A stretch of 64,000 nucleotides of DNA from an uncultured Christensenellaceae bacterium (GTDB taxonomy: Bacteria; Bacillota; Clostridia; Christensenellales; Borkfalkiaceae). Shown in pieces: positions 27,349-36,377 of this stretch. The translations under genes and the position numbers were made by a program. The notes beneath the pieces are model-generated. The model saw only the letters and a program-made list of their open reading frames with translations, ran no database searches and had not been told where the DNA came from. The stretch covers positions 62,001 through 126,000 of the forward strand of contig CAJUJO010000002.1 of assembly GCA_910586675.1 (NCBI GenBank), written 5' to 3'. Positions within the stretch are counted from its first letter, which is position 1, and every line of letters starts with the position of its first letter.

Positions 27349-28010
27349 TGACGGAGCGGCTGAAAGTCATTTGCTCGGCTATCCCGAAGGCGAGGCTGTT
27401 TGCCGACGTCGGCTGCGACCACGGTTACTGCGCGCAGTTCGCGCTCGAAAAGGGGCTGTGCGCGCGCGCTTATATCACCGACGTCAGCGCCGAGTGCCTT
27501 AAAAAGGCGGAAACGCTCTTACGGGAGGAAATTCGCGCCGGCAGATGCGTGCCCGTGTGCTGCAACGGATTGAACGGCATTCCCGAACGGCCCGACTGCG
27601 TGCTTATTGCGGGAATGGGCGGGGAGGAAATCGTAAAAATTCTATCCGTATCAATGCCCGACACGCTGTTGTTGCAGCCCATGAAGAATGCGGAAAAAGT
27701 GCGCGCGCATTTGTTGTCGCGCGGGTGCGAAATTACGTCCGACTATACCTTTTCCGCCGATGGGAAGTATTACGATTTGATTGCCGCGAAAGCTTCGGGC
27801 GGGGATACTTATTCCGATTGGGAAGTCGCCTTCGGGCGGGATAATTTGAAAAATCCTTCCTCCGCATTTCTTTCCAGGCTTCGGGCGGAAGAAAAAAAGA
27901 TCCGCGCATATCTTGAAGCGCCCGCGCTCTCGCGGGAGAGCAGGGAGGAATTGCGCGAACGGCTTTACAGAATGGAGACGATCACCGATGCGTTTGACGA
28001 CTGTTTATGA
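27348..28010 (+). CDS. trmK: tRNA (adenine(22)-N1)-methyltransferase
   Basis: 220 residues, SAM methyltransferase of the TrmK/YqfN family. Motif I ADVGCDHGYCAQFAL; IAGMGGEEIVKIL is the hallmark; a helical C-terminal part follows (LSRESREELRERLYRMETI). Methylates A22 in tRNA of Gram-positives. rpoD-trmK-nif3 is the B. subtilis order. Overlaps its right neighbour by 23 bases. Confidence 0.92.
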   Translation: MTERLKVICSAIPKARLFADVGCDHGYCAQFALEKGLCARAYITDVSAECLKKAETLLREEIRAGRCVPVCCNGLNGIPERPDCVLIAGMGGEEIVKILSVSMPDTLLLQPMKNAEKVRAHLLSRGCEITSDYTFSADGKYYDLIAAKASGGDTYSDWEVAFGRDNLKNPSSAFLSRLRAEEKKIRAYLEAPALSRESREELRERLYRMETITDAFDDCL

Positions 28011-28761
28011 AATAGCGGACCAAATCGCCCCCTTTGCGCTCAGTAAGGAGTACTGCGCAAAATACGGCGCTTACGACAACAGCGGCATTCTCCTCGATTG
28101 CGGGGAGGATATTAAAAAAATTCTATTTTCGCTCGATTTGTCCTCCGCCGCCGTCGCGCGGGCGAAGGAGACGGGCGCGAATCTCCTGGTTACGCATCAC
28201 CCCGCCGTATATAGCCCGCTGCATGCGCTGGGTGAAAACGAGGGCAAAAACGTGCTGCAATGCGCGCGGGCGGGGATTTCGGTCATTTCGGCGCACCTCA
28301 ATCTCGACTGCGCGGCGGGCGGTATCGACGAATGTCTCATGTACGCCTTGGGCGGGAGCAAAGAGGAAGCCGTTATGGAACTAATTTCTGCGGGAGGCTA
28401 TGGCAGAGTTTTCTCCGTTCCCGTATGCGGAATCGGGCAATTTGCGGCGCGGGCGCAGGCGAATCTTTCCGCGAAACGCGTATTCGTTTACGGAGACGCG
28501 CCCGTCGAAAGGGTGGCGAGCTTCTGCGGCGCGGGCTTGAACGAGGGGGCTCTCGCATTTGCAAGCGAACACGGTGCGGATACCGTGGTTTCCTCGGATA
28601 TCAAGCACCATATCCTCGCCGAAGCGGCGGAGCGCCGACTCAACGTGATTGTTTTCACCCATTATGCGGCGGAAGATTACGGTTTTCACCGTTTTTATCA
28701 AAAAATAAAAGAAAAATCGGGCGTGCCCTGCGAACATTTCAGGGACGAGCGGTTCTTATAA
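27988..28761 (+). CDS. Nif3-like dinuclear metal-center protein (short form)
   Basis: 257 residues from ATG 27988 inside trmK. Motifs of the Nif3/YqfO family: LLVTHHPAVYSPL, SAHLNLDCAAGG, and near the C-terminus FTHYAAEDYGFHRF. The PII-like insertion found in B. subtilis YqfO is largely absent, so this is the short type. The family is implicated in GTP cyclohydrolase-like or metal-related roles; function unproven. Conserved partner of trmK. Confidence 0.9.
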   Translation: MRLTTVYEIADQIAPFALSKEYCAKYGAYDNSGILLDCGEDIKKILFSLDLSSAAVARAKETGANLLVTHHPAVYSPLHALGENEGKNVLQCARAGISVISAHLNLDCAAGGIDECLMYALGGSKEEAVMELISAGGYGRVFSVPVCGIGQFAARAQANLSAKRVFVYGDAPVERVASFCGAGLNEGALAFASEHGADTVVSSDIKHHILAEAAERRLNVIVFTHYAAEDYGFHRFYQKIKEKSGVPCEHFRDERFL

Positions 28762-28773
28762 GGAGTATATGTT

Positions 28774-29475
28774 ATGTCGGTTTTGAACGAATTGTTGGAG
28801 TATCAGAAGGTAGACGCGGAGCTGAGAAAGATCGAACAGGAAATCGCGGGGAGCGAAGAGCGCAAAAAGTACGTTCAGGCGAAGAAGTTTATGGAGAACG
28901 CGGCACAGAAGCTGGAAGCGCAGGATAAACGCGCCGTCGATTTGCGCAACTCCGTGCAGCAGCTCACCCTTCGCTATAAAGAAATCAAGGAAACGATCGC
29001 CGAATATGCTTCTTTGGACGAGAACACGGAGGACGGCGGACAGATTTCCTACTACAAGCGCAGCGCACAGTCGCTTGCCGACAGTCTACGCGCGCTCAAA
29101 GGGGAAATAAACAAGCTCGTTTCCGAAATCGAAAGCGCGTGCGAAGAGTACAAGAAGATGAAGGAACAGACTATTTCCATGCAGAAACAGTCTAAGGACA
29201 TCAACGAAAAGTATAAGGAAATGAAGAAATCGCGCGCGGGCGAGGTGGAAAAAATCGGCAAAGAGCTGGAAAAAATCGGCGCGAAGATTCCCGCGGAAAC
29301 GCTGGAAAAATATAAAACAAAGCGCAAGGAGCGCATATTCCCCATTCTCGCGCCCCTTACGCCGCAGGAGCGGTGTATTTGCGGCATGGATTTTTCCATC
29401 GCGGAAAAGGGAAAGCTTTCGGGCGGGGGAGTCATCGAATGCGAGCACTGCCGCAGGTTTATCTATAAGCAGTAA
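28774..29475 (+). CDS. coiled-coil protein with C4 zinc ribbon (DUF164/CT398 type)
   Basis: 233 residues: a long charged helical hairpin (about 1-185) followed by a zinc ribbon CICGMDFS...CEHCRRFIYK. The same architecture (CT398, DUF164) is routinely found after nif3 in Firmicutes. Proposed to bind nucleic acid or act as a chaperone; unproven. Good AAGGAG site before ATG 28774. Confidence 0.85.
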   Translation: MSVLNELLEYQKVDAELRKIEQEIAGSEERKKYVQAKKFMENAAQKLEAQDKRAVDLRNSVQQLTLRYKEIKETIAEYASLDENTEDGGQISYYKRSAQSLADSLRALKGEINKLVSEIESACEEYKKMKEQTISMQKQSKDINEKYKEMKKSRAGEVEKIGKELEKIGAKIPAETLEKYKTKRKERIFPILAPLTPQERCICGMDFSIAEKGKLSGGGVIECEHCRRFIYKQ

Positions 29476-29515
29476 ACGGGAACGCGAATGCGGAGCTTTG
29501 CATAACATGTAGCGT

Positions 29516-30532
29516 ATGCAGAACCTTGTCGCCGTCATTTCGCTGAAAAATATCGTTAATAACGCGGCGCGCGTTTCGGAATTGACCCGCGGAACGCCGC
29601 TCATCGCCGTCGTAAAGGACGACGCCTACGGGCACGGCGCCGAGCGCGTCGCGCTCGCCCTTCAAAATTCCGTTTCGGCGTTCGCCGTCGCGACGGTAGA
29701 GGAAGGCGTACGCCTTCGTACGGCGTGCGTGGATAAGGACGTGCTCGTATTAACGCCGCCCCTCTCGGAAGAGGACGCGCTCAGAAGCGCCGCATACGGC
29801 TTGACCGTTACCGTCGGTTCCTTTTCCTCGCTGTATCTCACGGCGCGGGCGGCGGAAAAGTTCGGTTTAAGCGTCCGCCTGCACTTGGCGGTGAACACGG
29901 GCATGAACCGTTACGGGTTTCGTCCCGCGCTTGTCGACAGAGCGTGCAGGGAATGTCTGGCGGCGGGACTTTCGGCGGAAGGCGTGTTTTCCCATTTGTA
30001 CGCCCCGCACGACGAGGTTTCCCGCGGGGAACAGCTCGCGCTGTTTCGGGAAGCGAGCGCCGTCGTACGGGAATACTTCCCCGAAGCCGTGCGGCACCTT
30101 GCGGCAACGGGCGGTATCCTTTCGGGCGGAGAATATTTCTTCGACGCGGTGCGCGCGGGGATTTCCCTCTACGGGTATCTGCCGAACGGCTTTTCGGGTG
30201 ATTACGGATTAAAACCCGCCATGCGCGTGTACGCGCCCGTCGCACAGAGCGGCAGAACGGTGGGAAGCGGCGCGGGATACGCGCGCGCCCGACTGAAATC
30301 CGGATACTTCCAGACGGTGCGCCTCGGCTACGGCGACGGCTTTTTCCGCGAAGGGATCGCGGGCGGCGTCGGGAAACTGTGCATGGACGCGCACGTGCGG
30401 GAAGGGCGGAACAACTTCGGACGGCGGCGGTTGGCAATCAAGGATATTTCCGCATACGCCGCCGAACACGGTACGACGGAATACGAAATCTTGTGCAATA
30501 TCGCAAGAAAAGCGGTGAAAATATATGAATGA
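29516..30532 (+). CDS. alr: alanine racemase
   Basis: 338 residues, fold-type III PLP enzyme. PLP lysine in AVVKDDAYGHGAERVA, MNRYGF, GISLYGY and GAGYARARL (catalytic Tyr), VRLGYGDGF and CMDAHV. Makes D-alanine for peptidoglycan. A little short at the C-terminus (typical about 370), but motifs are intact. No clear Shine-Dalgarno precedes ATG 29516. The stop overlaps the next gene. Confidence 0.9.
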   Translation: MQNLVAVISLKNIVNNAARVSELTRGTPLIAVVKDDAYGHGAERVALALQNSVSAFAVATVEEGVRLRTACVDKDVLVLTPPLSEEDALRSAAYGLTVTVGSFSSLYLTARAAEKFGLSVRLHLAVNTGMNRYGFRPALVDRACRECLAAGLSAEGVFSHLYAPHDEVSRGEQLALFREASAVVREYFPEAVRHLAATGGILSGGEYFFDAVRAGISLYGYLPNGFSGDYGLKPAMRVYAPVAQSGRTVGSGAGYARARLKSGYFQTVRLGYGDGFFREGIAGGVGKLCMDAHVREGRNNFGRRRLAIKDISAYAAEHGTTEYEILCNIARKAVKIYE

Positions 30533-31085
30533 ATTACAGTCGGAAAAAAGCGCGCTTCGAGCAAGCTGCGCGCAATTGCGGGAAACGCTCGTCGATACAG
30601 GGGCGGTAGAGGAGATAGCGGAAAACTTTTTCCTTTCTCCCTTTGCGGACAAGCAGAGCTTTTTCGTGTACTGCTCCTTTCGCACGGAAGTGGGCACGGA
30701 GGAAATCATAAAACGCCTGCTCGCCGAGGGAAAGACGGTTTGTCTGCCGCGCGTTGAGGGGGATAAAATGGTTTCGGCACTCTACACGGGGGAGCTGGAG
30801 CGCGGCGCTTACGGGCTGATGCAGCCGCCGCACGGCGAGGACAAGCCGTGCGAAGTCGCGCTTACGCCTCTCCTTGCTTACGACGAGCGCGGACATCGGC
30901 TCGGCTACGGCGGAGGGTATTACGACGCGTATTTTGCCGCCCGTCCCGAAATTTTGCGCGTGGGGCTCGCTTATGCGGGACAGGCGGTGCGCAAGCTCCC
31001 CGCCGACGAGAAGGATATACCGCTCGACGCGGTCATCACCGAGCGCGGCATCATCCGATTTACCGAGCGCGCTTTATTATTTTGA
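30525..31085 (+). CDS. 5-formyltetrahydrofolate cyclo-ligase
   Basis: 186 residues. Recognised by LLAYDERGHRLGYGGGYYDAYF (ATP and folate site), the Arg in YCSFRTEVGTEEI and CLPRVEGDKM. Recycles 5-formyl-THF to 5,10-methenyl-THF. Start overlaps alr by eight bases. Confidence 0.9.
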   Translation: MNELQSEKSALRASCAQLRETLVDTGAVEEIAENFFLSPFADKQSFFVYCSFRTEVGTEEIIKRLLAEGKTVCLPRVEGDKMVSALYTGELERGAYGLMQPPHGEDKPCEVALTPLLAYDERGHRLGYGGGYYDAYFAARPEILRVGLAYAGQAVRKLPADEKDIPLDAVITERGIIRFTERALLF

Positions 31086-31100
31086 TTCGGGAGAAAGATT

Positions 31101-31763
31101 ATGAGCGAGAAAAAAGAACTCACCAAAGGGCGGCTCTTCTGGAAGATTCAGAAGGAGAGCTTTCGGCGTTCGGTTACCATTTATCTCATGTATCTGTTCA
31201 TGAGCCTGCTGCTTTTGTCGTCGCAGGCGATCGGCAATACGGCGGCGCAGATCATTCTCGGAATTCTTTGCGTGCTCGGCGGCATGGCGTTCGACGCACA
31301 CCTGAGCTATCATATCGGCGCCGACCATTACGACAGCTATATGGCCGGCTGCCTGCACCGCAAAAATGCGTTGTTCGGCATTCAGTCTGGCGGGGATCAC
31401 CGCGTGGAGCGAGAATATCGCCCTTATAAAGGATTTTTGATCGGTTTTTACGCCGCACTGCCCGTTTTTGTGCTCGGCATTCTGGCGGGGCATTTCGGCG
31501 TAGGGGAAAATATATTCGGTTCGATCGCGGGCGTCGCGCTCGTCATGTTTGCGGGCTGGGCAATCATTCCAATCGCCTGGCTTCGCAACTTCGCTCATCT
31601 TAATTTGAGCTTTTATTGGACGCTTATTATGACGCTCATTCCCATTCTCGTGAGCGGTATCCTTTATATCGTCGGAGCTATGCTGGAAAAACGCAAAAAG
31701 CAGTCGGAAAACGAACGCATGGAAAAGGTGCGGGAGATTTCGGATAAGTCGCGCAAGAAATGA
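31101..31763 (+). CDS. uncharacterised membrane protein, about five TM segments
   Basis: 220 residues with no family I recognise. Helices at roughly 25-45 (VTIYLMYLFMSLLLLSS), 50-68, 112-132, 138-160 and 170-195. The loop after helix 2 contains HLSYHIGADHYDSYMAGC with two His and a Cys; the basic tail (about 30 residues) is cytoplasmic. It stands between the folate ligase and rsmD and its stop overlaps rsmD as ATGA, so it is cotranscribed with housekeeping genes. Confidence 0.75.
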   Translation: MSEKKELTKGRLFWKIQKESFRRSVTIYLMYLFMSLLLLSSQAIGNTAAQIILGILCVLGGMAFDAHLSYHIGADHYDSYMAGCLHRKNALFGIQSGGDHRVEREYRPYKGFLIGFYAALPVFVLGILAGHFGVGENIFGSIAGVALVMFAGWAIIPIAWLRNFAHLNLSFYWTLIMTLIPILVSGILYIVGAMLEKRKKQSENERMEKVREISDKSRKK

Positions 31764-32293
31764 GGATCATCGCAGGAAAATACCGTGGGCGCGTGCTCGC
31801 GGAGTTTAAGGGGAAAGACGTCCGTCCGACTGCCGACAGGGTAAAAGAGTCGCTCTTTTCCATTCTTACGCCCCGCCTTGCGGGGGCACGCGTGCTCGAC
31901 TTGTTTTGCGGGAGCGGCGCGCTGGGCATCGAATGTCTGTCCCGCGGGGCAAAAGAGGTTTACTTTAATGACAGTGCGGCGGAAAGCCTTGAGATTCTCA
32001 AAAAGAATCTGTCGCTCGTGGGCGAGCATGGGGAAATATCCCGCCTCGATTTCAGGGCGTGTTTATCGTCCTTGCGCGGGACGTTCGAGTTGATTTTTGC
32101 CGATCCGCCCTATGCATGCGATTATCTGCCTGAAATTCTCCGCATTGCGAAGGAACGGGATTTAACGGGCAAAAACGGGCTTATCATATACGAGAGCGAA
32201 CGCAGCGAGCCCGCCGCAGAAGGTTGGCAAAAGGCGGACGAGCGCCGCTACGGCAGAACGTATCTCGGATTTTTTAGGAGGTCGGAACCATGA
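31760..32293 (+). CDS. rsmD: 16S rRNA (guanine(966)-N2)-methyltransferase
   Basis: 177 residues. MRIIAGKYRGRVL start, RPTADRVKESLFSIL, SAM motif VLDLFCGSGALGIE and catalytic DPPY in FADPPYACD. Methylates G966 of 16S rRNA. rsmD-coaD adjacency is standard in bacteria. Overlaps coaD by four bases. Confidence 0.94.
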   Translation: MRIIAGKYRGRVLAEFKGKDVRPTADRVKESLFSILTPRLAGARVLDLFCGSGALGIECLSRGAKEVYFNDSAAESLEILKKNLSLVGEHGEISRLDFRACLSSLRGTFELIFADPPYACDYLPEILRIAKERDLTGKNGLIIYESERSEPAAEGWQKADERRYGRTYLGFFRRSEP

Positions 32294-32763
32294 GAAAGTG
32301 CGTTTTTGCGGGCACGTTCGACCCGTTCACCGTCGGGCATGCCGACACGGTGCAGAAGTGTCTGCGGTTATTCGACGAGGTGATCGTCGCGCTCGCCGAA
32401 AATAGAAACAAGAACTGCATGTTTTCTCTTGCGGAGCGCGCGGAGATGATAAACGTTCTTTATAAAGAGGAGCAGCGCGTGCGGCTTGTCGAATGGAGCG
32501 GAGTCGTCGTCGATTTGCTCAGAAGGGAGCATACGCCTTTCTACGTGCGAGGCGTGCGCAACACTGTGGATTTGGAATATGAAAACGCAAACTTTTACGC
32601 GAGCAGGGATCTGGATAAAGAAATGGTAACGATTTATATTCCCGCCGAACGGGAACACGTTCACGTAAGCTCCACGCTCGTCAAGAACTGCATTTCCTTC
32701 GGCAAACCGTACGAAACTTATCTGCCCCCGGAAGTTTACGCATATCTACAAAAAAGAGGATAA
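32290..32763 (+). CDS. coaD: pantetheine-phosphate adenylyltransferase
   Basis: 157 residues. Nucleotidyltransferase motif AGTFDPFTVGHADTV, RGVRNTVDLEYE and the ISSTxV-type motif VSSTLVKNCI. Penultimate step of coenzyme A synthesis. Preceded by an AGGAGG site inside rsmD. Confidence 0.95.
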   Translation: MRKCVFAGTFDPFTVGHADTVQKCLRLFDEVIVALAENRNKNCMFSLAERAEMINVLYKEEQRVRLVEWSGVVVDLLRREHTPFYVRGVRNTVDLEYENANFYASRDLDKEMVTIYIPAEREHVHVSSTLVKNCISFGKPYETYLPPEVYAYLQKRG

Positions 32764-32765
32764 CC

Positions 32766-33794
32766 ATGTTTGAAAAACAAATACTGATACCGTCTGCGGA
32801 AGAAATCCTCGCGGAGCAGCCCCTTCCCGAACCGCTCAAAAAAATCAAGCGCTCGCGCGACGATCTGTGCAAGGACGTCATTGCGGGGCGTTCGGATAAG
32901 CTTCTCGTCATCGTGGGCCCCTGCTCCGCGCACGAGAGCAAACCCGTGCTCGAATACGTGAGAAGATTGGGCAGGCTCGCCGCGCGCGTCGAAGATAAGC
33001 TCGTGCTCGTGCCCAGAATTTATACCAACAAGCCGCGCACGAAGGGCGTAGGGTACAAGGGCATGTTCTCCCAGCCCGACCCCGAGCACGGGGAAGATAT
33101 TCTCAGAGGCATCCGCACCATCCGCGATCTGCATCTGCACGCCATCGAAGAATCGGGACTTTCCGCCGCCGACGAAATGCTCTATCCCGAAAATTACGCT
33201 TACGTGGAGGACGTGCTCACTTACGTTGCCGTCGGCGCGCGTTCGAGCGAAAATCAGATGCACCGTCTGGTGTCGAGCGGGATAGAAACGCCCGTCGGGA
33301 TCAAGAACCCCATGGGCGGGAGCATCCCCGTTCTGCTCAATTCTATCTACGCAGCGCAGAGCCCGCAGGTGTTCAAGTACCGCGATTATCAGGTTTCCAC
33401 GCAGGGCAACGAGTACGCGCACGCCGTGCTCCGCGGGCAGGTAGACAGTTACGGAAACGACATTCCCAATTTTCACTACGAAACGGTCATGCAGGTGTAC
33501 GAGGGGTACAACGCGGGCGGCGGGGAACTGAAAAATCCCGCGATCGTCGTCGACGCAAACCACTCCAATTCGGGCAAGTGCTTCCGCCAGCAGATCAGAA
33601 TCGTGGAAGAGGTCATGCAGAACCGCGTTTATGACGGCGATTTCAAGCGCGCCGTAAAGGGTTTCATGATAGAAAGCTTCCTCGTAGAAGGCAATCAGAA
33701 GCACGATACCGTGTTCGGGAAATCCATTACCGACCCGTGCCTCGGCTGGGAGGATACCGAACGACTCATCCTTGACATAGCGGAGAAGGTCTGA
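32766..33794 (+). CDS. aroG: 3-deoxy-7-phosphoheptulonate synthase (class I, AroG type)
   Basis: 342 residues. First shikimate-pathway enzyme, joining PEP and erythrose 4-phosphate. Signatures: VIVGPCSAHESKP, KPRTKGVGYKG, ADEMLYPENYAY, VGARSSENQMHR, PVGIKNPMGGSIP and DANHSNSGK. These match the AroF/G/H class Ialpha of enterobacteria more than the class Ibeta (AroA-type) enzymes common in Bacillus. Lies two bases before pheA, away from the aroCBEQK cluster. Confidence 0.92.
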   Translation: MFEKQILIPSAEEILAEQPLPEPLKKIKRSRDDLCKDVIAGRSDKLLVIVGPCSAHESKPVLEYVRRLGRLAARVEDKLVLVPRIYTNKPRTKGVGYKGMFSQPDPEHGEDILRGIRTIRDLHLHAIEESGLSAADEMLYPENYAYVEDVLTYVAVGARSSENQMHRLVSSGIETPVGIKNPMGGSIPVLLNSIYAAQSPQVFKYRDYQVSTQGNEYAHAVLRGQVDSYGNDIPNFHYETVMQVYEGYNAGGGELKNPAIVVDANHSNSGKCFRQQIRIVEEVMQNRVYDGDFKRAVKGFMIESFLVEGNQKHDTVFGKSITDPCLGWEDTERLILDIAEKV

Positions 33795-33795
33795 G

Positions 33796-34593
33796 ATGGA
33801 ACGCATCGGCTGTTTGGGCCCCGCGGGAAGCTATTCGGAAGCGGCGGTGAAAAAAATGTGTCCCGAAAGCGAGGCGGTTTTATGCCGCTCGTTTTCCGAG
33901 TCGGTCGCGCTACTTTGCGGCGGCGAGGTTTCCGCCGTCGTGCTTCCCATCGAAAATACCATTCAAGGGGGCGTGCGGCAGAATCTCGATTTATTGCAGA
34001 GTGCGGAAGAGCTATACGCCGTCGCCGAATATCTTCTGCCCATCGATCACCGCCTCGCACGGAAGGCGGGGGTAAAGGACGGAGAAATTTCGCGCGTCTT
34101 TTCTCACGAGCAGGCGCTCGCGCAGTGTTCGGAATATTTGCGTAAACATTTTCCGAACGCCGACCTCGTTTCGACACGTTCCACGGCGGAGAGTCTGTCT
34201 CTTCTCGACGGGCATTCCGCAGGGATCGTCGGCTCGCACGTCAGGGCGGACGGGATTATTTTGAGCGAAGAGAATATTTCCGACGAAAAGCGCAACTTCA
34301 CTCATTTTTTGCTCGTAAAGCGGGGAAAGGAAAATATTCCGGAGCACACGTCCAAAATTTTCGTCTGCGCCGTGCTCGCGCACCGTTCTGGTTCTCTGTG
34401 CGAATTTTTACGGACGGTCGCCTCTTTCGGGCTCAACCTCACCAAAATCGAGAGTCGTCCGATCAAAGATATTCCGGGCGAATACCGTTTCTTTATCGAG
34501 TTCGAGGGCGATTACGCTTCGGGAAAAATTCAGTCGGCATTGCATCAAGCTGAAAAAGACTGCCGCTCCCTCCGTTTGCTCGGCGCCTATTAA
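33796..34593 (+). CDS. pheA: prephenate dehydratase with ACT domain
   Basis: 265 residues. N-terminal catalytic PBP-like domain (LGPAGSYSEAAV, LPIENTIQGGV, SHEQALAQCSEYL, STAESL). The usual catalytic TRF motif reads THF in RNFTHFLLV: the Thr is kept, Arg is His. The C-terminal ACT domain (about 188-265) has GSLCEFL and the phenylalanine-binding TKIESRP. No chorismate mutase domain. Makes phenylpyruvate; feedback control by Phe is expected from the ACT domain. Confidence 0.9.
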   Translation: MERIGCLGPAGSYSEAAVKKMCPESEAVLCRSFSESVALLCGGEVSAVVLPIENTIQGGVRQNLDLLQSAEELYAVAEYLLPIDHRLARKAGVKDGEISRVFSHEQALAQCSEYLRKHFPNADLVSTRSTAESLSLLDGHSAGIVGSHVRADGIILSEENISDEKRNFTHFLLVKRGKENIPEHTSKIFVCAVLAHRSGSLCEFLRTVASFGLNLTKIESRPIKDIPGEYRFFIEFEGDYASGKIQSALHQAEKDCRSLRLLGAY

Positions 34594-35555
34594 ACACCGA
34601 AAAGACAAGCGAGCGCGAAGCACAGAAGCGCGGCGAGGAGCGCTTGTAAAAATTTGATTCCGACAAAGGGAAGGATCTTAACGCCCGCGCGGGAAAGATA
34701 AGCCGCCTGCTGGCATAAAACGCACATGCCGCCGAACGTTACGAGAAAGCAGGAGAGCGCGAGGGAGAGGGGCGTTTTTCCGCCGCTCAGCAGCGCGCAG
34801 CCCGACGTCATTTCGAGGAGCCCCCGCAAAAAACCTTCTGCATATGCGGCGAGGGGGGAATGCCCGAACAGGGTGCCCGCAGGCGCGAATATGCCGAGGT
34901 CGGAAAGAATTTGTCCGAAGGCATAAAATAGCGCGATGAATCCGCCTACGCATAAAATGGAAACAACAGCTTGATATAAACTGTCGTAAAGCGCATTCAA
35001 GCCTTCGGGGCGAAAGGGCGGCGGCGCGGAAGATTCCTTCTTTCCGAAAAAGCGCAGAATAAAGCAAATCATGTATATTGCGGCGAGGTGGGATACGAGG
35101 AGTATCCATCCCGCCCGCGCGCTTTCGTACATGATATATCCAACTGTTCCGACGAGGAACATGGGGCCGGACGTCGAACATAAACAGGAAAGGCGGAAGG
35201 TTTCGCTCTGCGAGACGGCGCCGCGTTCGCGCAGGTCGCACAGCGTTTTCGCGCCGACAGGATAGCCGGAAAGCGCGCTCATGACGGCGGCGCATCCGCC
35301 CGCGCCCGATACGCGGAAGAGCTTTTCCGCCGCGGGGGAAATCTTCCGTGCCAAATACCCGTACGGTTTCATTTTCGTGAAGAGCGCGGTCAGAAAGAGA
35401 AAGGGGAAGGTCGCGGGGAGAACGTTTATCGCCCAAAGGGAAATGCCCGTACGTACGCTTTCGGCATATCGCGCGGGGAAGATCAAAAACATGACCATCG
35501 CAAGCGCGACGGGCAGGGCGGCTATCACGGAGGGCAGTCGTTTTGCGGCAAACAT
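34590..35555 (-). CDS. YlbJ-like nucleoside-recognition-domain membrane protein
   Basis: About 321 residues with eight or more hydrophobic helices. Motifs SALSGYPVGAKTLCDL and LCSTSGPMFLVGTVGY, plus a second half with FGGMCVLCQQAAYL, fit the YlbJ sporulation membrane family (Gate/nucleoside recognition). ATG 35555 is preferred over a GTG two codons earlier; neither has a strong Shine-Dalgarno. Convergent with pheA (four-base overlap) and divergent from the second patatin. Suggests, but does not prove, a sporulating ancestor. Confidence 0.75.
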   Translation of the reverse strand: MFAAKRLPSVIAALPVALAMVMFLIFPARYAESVRTGISLWAINVLPATFPFLFLTALFTKMKPYGYLARKISPAAEKLFRVSGAGGCAAVMSALSGYPVGAKTLCDLRERGAVSQSETFRLSCLCSTSGPMFLVGTVGYIMYESARAGWILLVSHLAAIYMICFILRFFGKKESSAPPPFRPEGLNALYDSLYQAVVSILCVGGFIALFYAFGQILSDLGIFAPAGTLFGHSPLAAYAEGFLRGLLEMTSGCALLSGGKTPLSLALSCFLVTFGGMCVLCQQAAYLSRAGVKILPFVGIKFLQALLAALLCFALACLFGV

Positions 35556-35585
35556 ACTCACTTATACGTGCAAAAGGAGGATATT

Positions 35586-36377
35586 ATGCGTAAAAAATTG
35601 GGACTTGCGCTCGGTTCGGGCGGTTCGCGCGGCGTGGCGCACGTCGGCTTTTTACAGGCGCTCGAAGAAAGCGGCGTCAAAGCCGACTTCGTTACGGGCT
35701 GTTCCATGGGGTCTATCGTAGGCGCGTGCTATTGTGCGGGCGTTTCTCCCGCGCAGATGAAGGAAGCGGCGCTTTCGCTTAGGCTTTCCCGCATTGCGTC
35801 GCTCAATATCGCGCCCATTACGTCTAACGGGCTGTTAAAAATGAATAAGGCGCGCAAGCTTCTTGAAGATATGATCGGCAACAAAACGTTTCAAGATTTG
35901 GATATTCCGTTTGCGTGCGTGGCGACCGACCTCGCGGAGGGAAGCGTCGCCGAGCTTTCCGAAGGCAACGTTATCGACGCGATCATCGCATCGAGTTCCA
36001 TACCCGGCGCGTTCACGCCCGCGCAGATCGGGGAAAGAAAGCTGCTCGTGGACGGGGGTATTTTGGAGCGCGTTCCCACGAAGGAGCTGAAAAACATGGG
36101 CGCGGAAGTCATCGTGGCCGTGGACGTATTGGGCGATCTCACGGTGAAGAAAATGCCCTCCAATCTCGTGGATACGCTTCTTCGCTGCATCGACATCATG
36201 GATACGCGCACCACGCAGCGGAAGCGGCAAGCGCGCCGTTACGTCGATTTGTGGCTGGAACCCGATCTCGGCGCGATGGATCAGTACAAAGTAAAAAATC
36301 TTGCGTTTGCTTATGAGAAGGGGTATGAGCTGGGCAAGGAAAACATCAAAGAAATTAAGGCTCTGATAGGGAAATAA
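35586..36377 (+). CDS. patatin-like phospholipase (RssA/NTE-type)
   Basis: 263 residues from ATG 35586, with a perfect AAAGGAGG nine bases upstream. LGLALGSGGSRGVAHVGFL oxyanion loop, GCSMGSIVGA nucleophile elbow, and LVDGGILERVP with the dyad Asp. Same family as the protein at 16398 but clearly a separate paralogue. Overlaps rarA by one base. Confidence 0.9.
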   Translation: MRKKLGLALGSGGSRGVAHVGFLQALEESGVKADFVTGCSMGSIVGACYCAGVSPAQMKEAALSLRLSRIASLNIAPITSNGLLKMNKARKLLEDMIGNKTFQDLDIPFACVATDLAEGSVAELSEGNVIDAIIASSSIPGAFTPAQIGERKLLVDGGILERVPTKELKNMGAEVIVAVDVLGDLTVKKMPSNLVDTLLRCIDIMDTRTTQRKRQARRYVDLWLEPDLGAMDQYKVKNLAFAYEKGYELGKENIKEIKALIGK

